Source: Bacteroidales bacterium UBA6244 (GTDB lineage: Bacteria > Bacteroidota > Bacteroidia > Bacteroidales > F082). From it: a DNA stretch of 38,972 bases. Position 1 is the stretch's first letter. Every line of letters starts with the position of its first letter. This document shows positions 23,718 to 29,803 of this stretch, piece after piece. Under the pieces are notes generated by a model. The model ran no database searches and was not told the origin of the DNA. It saw only the letters and a list, made by a program, of their open reading frames with translations. Both the position numbers and the translations under genes were made by a program. The DNA lies in contig DJVY01000133.1 in the NCBI GenBank assembly GCA_002440885.1, positions 1-38,972 of the forward strand. Direction: 5' to 3'.

Positions 23718-24659
23718 TTAGTATAAATAGCGTGTTATTTGACCTGCCTCAACCATCACAAACCTGAACACCAATCCTCCAAAAAGGATGAGAAATGCCG
23801 GTATCCAAACCGGAATATGGTATCCGTTGAGTTCAAGAATTTCGAGTACCGCGGGAAATATTAAACCGAGGATGACCACAAAAACCCAAAAGGTCACCGT
23901 AAACTGTCCGCCTAAAAACAGCTCCGCGGCTTCAATCTGAACTGTAGAAGCAGCCAGAAATCCCATAAAAAGGTGTACAATTAAAAAGAGCTCTACCGCG
24001 ATAAGCAGTATGTCAATTCGGCTCAAGATTCGTCTTTCGATTTTGCTTTTCGACATCCAGATAATGGCAGCTAATCCGGTTGAAAGCCCTGAAACCAAAA
24101 ACAGTGGCCCTAAAATGGAGGTGTTCCATAAGGGACGTGCATTGAAGGCCGAAAGCAATATCCCGGTGTATACCCCAAGAATAATGGCCAGAAGCATCAT
24201 GACCCAAGCCATCTCTTTTCTTTTCTTCGTGAAGAAGTCGATGATTTGCTCTATGAAATTAAATCTCCAGCTCCATTTGGGAAAGGCTTCCTTTAAATAA
24301 GTAGCTACCCAGATCATCGACAAAGGCGTTATCACCATTAAGGTCCAGGCTCCCCACGACATCGGCGATTCCATGCGGATGGTGGTATACAGTCGCCAAA
24401 AGAATAGCTGGTGTTTTAAATCGAGAAACAAGGCTATCAATCCCAATACCAAAGCTATGGGGACAACAAACGGAGCCCACTTAACCGTGGTAGCCATTTC
24501 TTTTTCCTTTCCGAGTACATAAAACAAACCGGCAAAAAACAAAATACCTGCTGCTAATCCTCCTAAAAACAGGTATATAGGGATTTGCCAGTGCCAGATG
24601 TTTAAAAAAGGATCGATGTTTGGGATGTCGCGTCCACTGATGAATAATTCTTCTTTCAT
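23718..24659 (-). CDS. NrfD/PsrC-type membrane quinone subunit
   Basis: The 313-residue protein has eight to nine hydrophobic spans, the usual size for NrfD/PsrC. Recognisable parts are the start WHWQIPIYLFLGGLAAGILF and the conserved SPMSWGAWTLMVITP (about 101-115). These subunits exchange electrons with menaquinone and hold no haem. With the two upstream genes this gives a PsrABC-like complex: molybdenum catalytic subunit, Fe-S subunit, membrane subunit. The gap to the ferredoxin gene is 18 bases. Whether the complex oxidises or reduces the quinone pool cannot be read from the sequence. Confidence 0.92.
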   Translation of the reverse strand: MKEELFISGRDIPNIDPFLNIWHWQIPIYLFLGGLAAGILFFAGLFYVLGKEKEMATTVKWAPFVVPIALVLGLIALFLDLKHQLFFWRLYTTIRMESPMSWGAWTLMVITPLSMIWVATYLKEAFPKWSWRFNFIEQIIDFFTKKRKEMAWVMMLLAIILGVYTGILLSAFNARPLWNTSILGPLFLVSGLSTGLAAIIWMSKSKIERRILSRIDILLIAVELFLIVHLFMGFLAASTVQIEAAELFLGGQFTVTFWVFVVILGLIFPAVLEILELNGYHIPVWIPAFLILFGGLVFRFVMVEAGQITRYLY

Positions 24660-24677
24660 GTTCTTACGGCGTTAAAT

Positions 24678-25211
24678 TTAAGTAAGAAAATATAACTGTG
24701 GTTTGGTTCCGGCTTCAGGAGCAAGTACCTTCCATGTTCTGTTTTTTAATGCCAGCGATACATCGCTATATGGGTCTTCGATGTCACCAAAATAGAGACA
24801 TTTGGTAGGGCAAACGTCTACGCAGGCCGGATTTTGTCCTTTTTGTAACCGGTGTTGGCAGAATGTGCATTTGTCAACATAGCCTTCGGGATGTGAGTAC
24901 CGCGCATCATACGGGCACGATTGGATGCAAGCACCGCAGCCAATGCATTCATTGTGGGTAACCATCACAATACCTCCTTCAACAATGTGACTGGCTCCTG
25001 TCGGGCAACACCGCACGCAGGGTGCGTTTTCACAGTGATTGCAGCGCTCCGACCGGAGTTCGATTTCCACGTTGGGATAGCTTCCGTTTACGTTTTCTAC
25101 AATCCAGTCGCGACAATATCCATGTGGTACATTATTTTCTGTTTGACAGGCGACTACGCAGTCGCTGCAGCCGACACATTTTTTTGTGTCGATGGCCATG
25201 GCGTATCTCAT
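24678..25211 (-). CDS. PsrB/DmsB-type four-cluster ferredoxin subunit
   Basis: A 177-residue protein with four cysteine groups, each suited to a [4Fe-4S] cluster: C12, C15, C18, C22; C57, C60, C65, C69; C89, C92, C95, C99; and C115, C118, C130, C134. Such proteins pass electrons between the molybdenum subunit and the membrane subunit on the periplasmic side. It has no signal peptide, so it would be exported with the Tat-bearing partner. Its start overlaps the molybdoenzyme stop by four bases (ATGA-type coupling). Confidence 0.95.
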   Translation of the reverse strand: MRYAMAIDTKKCVGCSDCVVACQTENNVPHGYCRDWIVENVNGSYPNVEIELRSERCNHCENAPCVRCCPTGASHIVEGGIVMVTHNECIGCGACIQSCPYDARYSHPEGYVDKCTFCQHRLQKGQNPACVDVCPTKCLYFGDIEDPYSDVSLALKNRTWKVLAPEAGTKPQLYFLT

Positions 25212-27457
25212 GATTTAGCCTCCTTTTGTGGTTGTTCTGTTAAAAATGTTACAAAATTACCCCGCATTCCGGTTCCTCCCATGATGGGGTCTACCATTAC
25301 CCTGGTGATGAGCTCGGTATCGTTAGCCCCGTTTCCGTAGGCACGTCTGAGTTTCTTATCGGAATGCCCAAAACCGTGTACCATATATACTGAGTCCCAC
25401 CTTATGCGTTCGGTAATCCTGACTTTTATCGGGAAAGAGGATACTACTCCATCCTGATTTTTTAACCAAACCAGCTGATCTTTTTTTAGATCCCAAAGCT
25501 CGGCAACTTTTGGGTTAACCCAAACAGCGTTTTCCTTTTGCAGATCCCATAGGTTGTGGTTGTTGGCGGTTCTGCTAAAAGTATGCATAGGGGCTCTTCC
25601 GTAAATCAGCCGGTAAAACCCTGGATCAGGTTCAGGATGTGCGGTATAAACAGGGATGGGATCAAATCCTTCGGCGGCTATTTCATTTGAGTACAATTCA
25701 ATTTTGCCGGTAGGTGTATTGAACTCGATGTCTTCCCCTTTCTGGAAATACAGTCCCCCGTGTTCGCGGTCCAGTTTTTTTACCCCTATTCTCTTCATTT
25801 CTTCCAACGACGATCCAATTTTCTTTAGCTGCCAGTCGAGTAATTCTGTGATGTCATCGTATGGAAAATAGTCACCGAGTCCCATTTTTTCAGCCAGTTG
25901 TTTGGTAATCCACCAGGCCGGTTTTGAATCATATTTGGGTTCTACAGCGGGCATCCTTAAAGCGATATAAGGTTCTCTGTGTGGCGAATCACGAATCAGG
26001 TCGTAGCGCTCTAAATAGGTACATTCCGGTAAAACGACGTCGGCATAGCCTGTAATTTCCATCGGCATAGTATCGATAACAAGCAAAAAATCAAGATTTT
26101 CCATTGCTTTCACCGTATTGCTCATGTTCGGTAGGGTGAGTGGCAGGTTGGTTCCGGCTACTACCCAGGCTTTGAACGAACATGCTCTGTCTTCGGTCGG
26201 AATGGTGGCGTCACAGATGCCAGACGACAGCGCCAGGCTGGCCAGTTTAAACTGACCCGGATAGGCATCGCGCCAGGTTTTTGTGGGTTTGGGATAGGGA
26301 GGGGTTTTGGGTTTAGGTAAATGAACGCTTTCCTTCATGTAAAAACCTCCCCGGTTGCCCCACGAGCCAAATAAGGCGTTGAGAATGGCTACTGCCCTAA
26401 TCCGCTGTGTGTCGTCGCCATACCAGGTAACATGCCGTCCCGGGTGAACTATTACAGCAGGAGCTGCATTGGCCATTTCGCGGGCTGTTTTTCTAATGAT
26501 TTCAGGCTCAATCGTTGTGATGCCATAGGCCCATTCGGGTGTCATGTTTTTAACATGCTCTTTTAACAAATCTAGTCCGTAGGTGTATTGCTCGACGTAG
26601 TCTTTATTATAAATTTCCTCGTAAACAACCACATGAATCCAGGCCATTAACAAGGCCAAATCGGTTGCTGGTTTTATGGGTAACCAATATTTTGATTTGC
26701 TGGCCACTGTGCTCAAACGTGGATCGACTGTAATGATGGTGGTGCCTCTGTCGATGGCATCGGCCATTTCCTGCACCTGACCGTTGTGCATGTTTTCGCC
26801 CAGATGCGAGCCTATTAAAACCAGACAATCGGTATCGCGGATATCAGTGGGCTCGGGGCTTCCTACTGCCTCGCCAAAAGTGGCTATCCAGGCAGTTTCG
26901 CGCGGACCACGACACTGAGCGAAAGAAGGTGCTGCTATGTTAGGTGATCCAAAGGCTTTAAGTAGCGTGCCCAGATAACTACCGGCCGATCCGTGATTAA
27001 ACAACGCAACGCATTCAGGGCCATGTTCTTCTGCTACTTTTTGCAGTTTTTTGGCACTGTATTCCAAAGCTTCATCCCAGCTGGCTTTCCTGAAATAGGC
27101 GTTTCCATCTTTGTCGTATTCACGAATCAACGGGGTTTTTAACCTGTCTTCGTCGTAATACATTCCAATACCGCCGGTTCCTCGCGGGCATAACCTCCCG
27201 TTGCAATGAGGGTCTTCCTTGTTGCCAATTATTTTTCTGATCTCGCCTTTTTTGTCAACATAGGTCCAACCCGCGCATTTCCAAAAGCAAACTTCACAAT
27301 AGGTGGGATACACCGACATTTCTGCGTCACTGGCTGCGGTCTGATCATTTGAAGCTTGCGCCGTGTTCAACCCGAGGATGTTTACACCACTTAGCCCAAT
27401 GGCTGTGACACCCGCTCCTGCAGCTGAAATTTTGATAAATTCTCTTCTTGTCTTCAT
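25208..27457 (-). CDS. PsrA/PhsA-type molybdopterin oxidoreductase, Tat-exported
   Basis: The 749-residue catalytic subunit starts with a Tat signal (TRREFIKIS, RR at 4-5, cleavage likely after AQA at 33-35). It then has a [4Fe-4S] motif (C54, C57, C61, C90) and the molybdopterin domains. A cysteine at 182 (SFAQCRGPRE) is placed as the Mo ligand, as in polysulfide and thiosulfate reductases; later motifs include IGSHLGENMHNG and VVLPECTYLERYD. It would act in the periplasm with the two downstream subunits. Family members also use tetrathionate, arsenate or other substrates; the sulfur-related neighbours favour polysulfide, thiosulfate or tetrathionate. It is the first gene of the seven-gene operon. 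Confidence 0.92.
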   Translation of the reverse strand: MKTRREFIKISAAGAGVTAIGLSGVNILGLNTAQASNDQTAASDAEMSVYPTYCEVCFWKCAGWTYVDKKGEIRKIIGNKEDPHCNGRLCPRGTGGIGMYYDEDRLKTPLIREYDKDGNAYFRKASWDEALEYSAKKLQKVAEEHGPECVALFNHGSAGSYLGTLLKAFGSPNIAAPSFAQCRGPRETAWIATFGEAVGSPEPTDIRDTDCLVLIGSHLGENMHNGQVQEMADAIDRGTTIITVDPRLSTVASKSKYWLPIKPATDLALLMAWIHVVVYEEIYNKDYVEQYTYGLDLLKEHVKNMTPEWAYGITTIEPEIIRKTAREMANAAPAVIVHPGRHVTWYGDDTQRIRAVAILNALFGSWGNRGGFYMKESVHLPKPKTPPYPKPTKTWRDAYPGQFKLASLALSSGICDATIPTEDRACSFKAWVVAGTNLPLTLPNMSNTVKAMENLDFLLVIDTMPMEITGYADVVLPECTYLERYDLIRDSPHREPYIALRMPAVEPKYDSKPAWWITKQLAEKMGLGDYFPYDDITELLDWQLKKIGSSLEEMKRIGVKKLDREHGGLYFQKGEDIEFNTPTGKIELYSNEIAAEGFDPIPVYTAHPEPDPGFYRLIYGRAPMHTFSRTANNHNLWDLQKENAVWVNPKVAELWDLKKDQLVWLKNQDGVVSSFPIKVRITERIRWDSVYMVHGFGHSDKKLRRAYGNGANDTELITRVMVDPIMGGTGMRGNFVTFLTEQPQKEAKS

Positions 27458-27532
27458 ACTATCCGCATTGTTTCACAATACCAACTTTTTTTATATCTAA
27501 AAAACTCAATGTATTGGTTTAGCAAAAGTAAA

Positions 27533-27565
27533 GCTTATGTCTTTTAATAAGGTAATTTCCTCAAA
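27533..27565 (-). promoter_or_regulatory. Promoter of the molybdoenzyme (module B) operon
   Basis: On the minus strand TTTG (27562-27565) is followed after 21 bases by TACTTTTG (27533-27540), a full match to the Bacteroidota consensus. The -33 TTTG lies inside a 13-base palindrome CCTCA-AAA-TGAGG (27559-27571), a possible operator. Confidence 0.7.
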
Positions 27566-27623
27566 ATGAGGCCGGAATGTCTTTGTGTCAGTTTATCAGA
27601 CAGATACACTTATCACGCCAAGA

Positions 27624-27639
27624 TGTGACATGGATCACT
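27624..27639. promoter_or_regulatory. Crp/Fnr-like operator TGTGA-N6-TCACT
   Basis: TGTGACATGGATCACT closely matches the CRP palindrome TGTGA-N6-TCACA, and its core TGAC-N4-ATCA fits the other two operators of this window. It lies about 100 bases upstream of the module B transcript start. Confidence 0.6.
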
Positions 27640-27919
27640 TAAGATAAAAAATATTGTTTATCAGTATTTTGTGAATTTTATTTGGAATTGAAATAAATTA
27701 GGCTTGTTTATTCTTTTTCAGAGTCAAAGCCTTGAAAAAAAATGATTTAGCTTATTTGGCATTGTTTCTAAATAGTTTAACCTGATCAATAAAATGCCTG
27801 TTCAGCTAAAAAACCAACGAAATTGTATGCATAAATTTCAAAACATAGCAGCTTGGCCACCTTATTTAGAATGAAACATAAATCACATAATGGCTGATGA
27901 AATATTACAAACAATGGCG

Positions 27920-27927
27920 TAAATTTG
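27920..27927 (+). promoter_or_regulatory. Promoter -7 element almost touching the third Crp/Fnr start codon
   Basis: TAAATTTG is an exact TAnnTTTG and ends four bases before ATG 27932. A transcript from here would begin at or near the start codon, so the mRNA may be leaderless. Confidence 0.5.
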
Positions 27928-27931
27928 CTTT

Positions 27932-28609
27932 ATGGGTAATTGTAGTATTTGTGCCATCAGGTCGAAAGCCGTTGAAGTCCTCAATCCGGAAGAGATTGAC
28001 ATTTTGCAGTATAATTGTGCTGAGGTTAATATGCATGCCGGCGAGAGCATCATCAAGGAGGGTTCGCTTTCGTCGCATATTGCTTATCTAAAAAGCGGAT
28101 TGGCCAAAATTCATAAAAAGGGCGTAAAGGGCACAGATCAGATATTGAAGATACTCCAACCGGGTTGTTACATTGGCATGCAAACTGTTTTGTCCGATAA
28201 AATTCACCAGTACTCCACGTCAACTATCGAAGAGTCTGTGGTTTGTTTTATCGATATTACCTCTTTTAAAGAGTTGATATCGCGTAATGCGCAATTTGCC
28301 AATGAGCTAATTTTGTACCTGTGCCGGGATGAGTTATCGTATTTTTCCCGGTTTGTAAATATTCACCAAAAGCAGGTGGCAGGCCGACTGGCGGATACCG
28401 TGTTATTCTTTGCCGATGAGGTCAGAAAGTCATCCAATCCAATCATTCCTTTGTCGCGAAACGATTTAGCTGCACTTACTTGCACCACACGCGAAAGTGT
28501 TACCCGTGCCATAAAGGAATTGTCCGACATAGGTACCATCATGGTGAAAGGCAGATCATTTGAGATTTTGAATTATGAACTGCTGAAAAAAATTAGTGAA
28601 AAAGGATAG
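27932..28609 (+). CDS. Crp/Fnr family regulator with CSIC N-terminus (copy 3)
   Basis: The 225-residue protein begins MGNCSICAIR, with C4 and C7 at the place of the first two FNR cysteines and C105 where the central ligand lies. The third N-terminal cysteine is absent, as in the copy at 7331. The effector domain has GCYIGMQTVLSD (78-89), and the winged helix-turn-helix includes LSRNDLAALTCTTRESVTRAIKEL (about 172-195). It is divergent from the molybdoenzyme operon and sits 21 bases before the next regulator on the same strand. It is a good candidate to control module B through the palindrome near 27631; this is inferred from position only. Confidence 0.88.
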   Translation: MGNCSICAIRSKAVEVLNPEEIDILQYNCAEVNMHAGESIIKEGSLSSHIAYLKSGLAKIHKKGVKGTDQILKILQPGCYIGMQTVLSDKIHQYSTSTIEESVVCFIDITSFKELISRNAQFANELILYLCRDELSYFSRFVNIHQKQVAGRLADTVLFFADEVRKSSNPIIPLSRNDLAALTCTTRESVTRAIKELSDIGTIMVKGRSFEILNYELLKKISEKG

Positions 28610-28630
28610 AAATTTCAAAACTTTACTACC

Positions 28631-29332
28631 GTGAGCAATCCAATTAACCATTTTAATACCAGTTGCACCGTGTCCAATATTGCCGGTAACTGTTTTGATT
28701 TTCTTACTGAAGAACAGTTAGAGTTGATCGAACGCAATAAAATGATGGTCGATTATAAAAAGGGGGAGGTGATTGTAAAGCAAGGTACCTTTACCAGCCA
28801 CATCATCGTAATTACCGAAGGCCTGGTCAAGGTGTTTTACGAAGAAGGCGATCAGATCCTGATTCTCAGAATCGCTGCCCCGCAAAGCCTTATCGGTCTG
28901 ACTTCGCTTCCGCTAAATCAAAATCTGTTTCAATATACGGCCTCTGCTTACGTTAACACCAGGGTTAAATTAATCGACATCAACATTATCCGTCAGCTGA
29001 TAATAGAAAATAGCAGGTTTGGGGCGGCGATCATTGATTTGTTGTGTGAGGTAACGATACAGAAAAATGGACGGTTTTTCTGCCTTAGCAACCGGCAGGC
29101 CTACGGAAAACTGGCAGACATTATTTTGTGTTTGGCGACAAATATTTTTAAATCGAATGAATTTGAATTGTTGCTTAGCAGGAAAGAACTGGCTGAACTG
29201 GCCGGAATGTCTCCGGAAAGTGTAATAAGAACATTAAAAAATTTCCAGGATGATGGGTTGATAAAAATAGATGGAAAAATGTTCTCGGTTATCGACCCTG
29301 ATGGCTTGGTTAAGATATGCCAATTAGGTTAG
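28631..29332 (+). CDS. Crp/Fnr family regulator that has lost most Fe-S cysteines (copy 4)
   Basis: A 233-residue protein starting at GTG 28631. It is aligned with the full FNR-type copy by its N-terminus (SCTVSNIAGNCF): C12 and C21 remain, the middle cysteine is replaced by S15, and the central position (ARVKLIDI-like region near 112) has none. The beta roll (QSLIGLTSLPLNQN) and the helix-turn-helix (LSRKELAELAGMSPESVIRTL) are intact. It probably binds DNA but no longer holds an FNR cluster. It follows copy 3 by 21 bases and precedes the Rieske gene by 84 bases, so it may be co-transcribed with either. Confidence 0.87.
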   Translation: MSNPINHFNTSCTVSNIAGNCFDFLTEEQLELIERNKMMVDYKKGEVIVKQGTFTSHIIVITEGLVKVFYEEGDQILILRIAAPQSLIGLTSLPLNQNLFQYTASAYVNTRVKLIDINIIRQLIIENSRFGAAIIDLLCEVTIQKNGRFFCLSNRQAYGKLADIILCLATNIFKSNEFELLLSRKELAELAGMSPESVIRTLKNFQDDGLIKIDGKMFSVIDPDGLVKICQLG

Positions 29333-29416
29333 AGCTGTTCTGCCATTGGCCAAAGCCTCTGATAAACTTATTTTTTAATACCTTCGCTCACGAATAATTG
29401 GCAAAGGCTAAAAAGG

Positions 29417-29803
29417 ATGAATCGACGTTTTTTTTTCAAAACCCTGGCTTCAGTAATTGGTCTGTTTTTTACCGGATTATGGTTTAAAATGGTTCATGTT
29501 CAGAATAAAAACCGGGTTGTCAAAACCGTGGTGATTTCCTTGGATTCATTGTCTGAAATTAACTTCTTTAACGATTTTATCGTGGTGCGCGAGGGCTCAA
29601 ACTTAAGTGTCCTCTCATCAAAATGCACTCATTTAGGTTGCCGCATTGGTAACGTAAGTCAGGATTTGTTGCAATGCCCGTGTCATGGCTCCTCGTTCGA
29701 CAGAGCAGGACAAGTGGTTACAGGACCGGCATTGCGCCCCCTACCCAATCTTCGGTATGACATAGATCAGAAAAATAACACCATAACTGTTTTTTTGGCA
29801 TGA
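29417..29803 (+). CDS. Rieske [2Fe-2S] protein with N-terminal anchor
   Basis: The 128-residue protein begins NRRFFFKTLA, a twin-arginine-like motif followed by a hydrophobic stretch (about 10-24). The Rieske domain contains CTHLGC (about residues 71-76) and CPCHGSSF (about 92-99), giving the two Cys and two His cluster ligands. It is small for a Rieske protein but complete. Its stop overlaps the start of the cytochrome b gene by four bases. Together they form the high-potential and low-potential parts of a quinol-oxidising cytochrome b complex on the periplasmic side. The Tat route fits the tatC in this window. Confidence 0.93.
   Translation: MNRRFFFKTLASVIGLFFTGLWFKMVHVQNKNRVVKTVVISLDSLSEINFFNDFIVVREGSNLSVLSSKCTHLGCRIGNVSQDLLQCPCHGSSFDRAGQVVTGPALRPLPNLRYDIDQKNNTITVFLA

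Larger units (their letters stand above)
27458..27931. other. 474-base divergent regulatory region between the molybdoenzyme operon and the third Crp/Fnr gene
   Basis: No gene is seen here. The left part holds the minus-strand operon promoter, and a CRP/Fnr-like palindrome lies near 27631. The right end holds the plus-strand promoter motif TAAATTTG. The rest is AT-rich, with no convincing hairpin terminator or riboswitch recognised. Confidence 0.6.
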
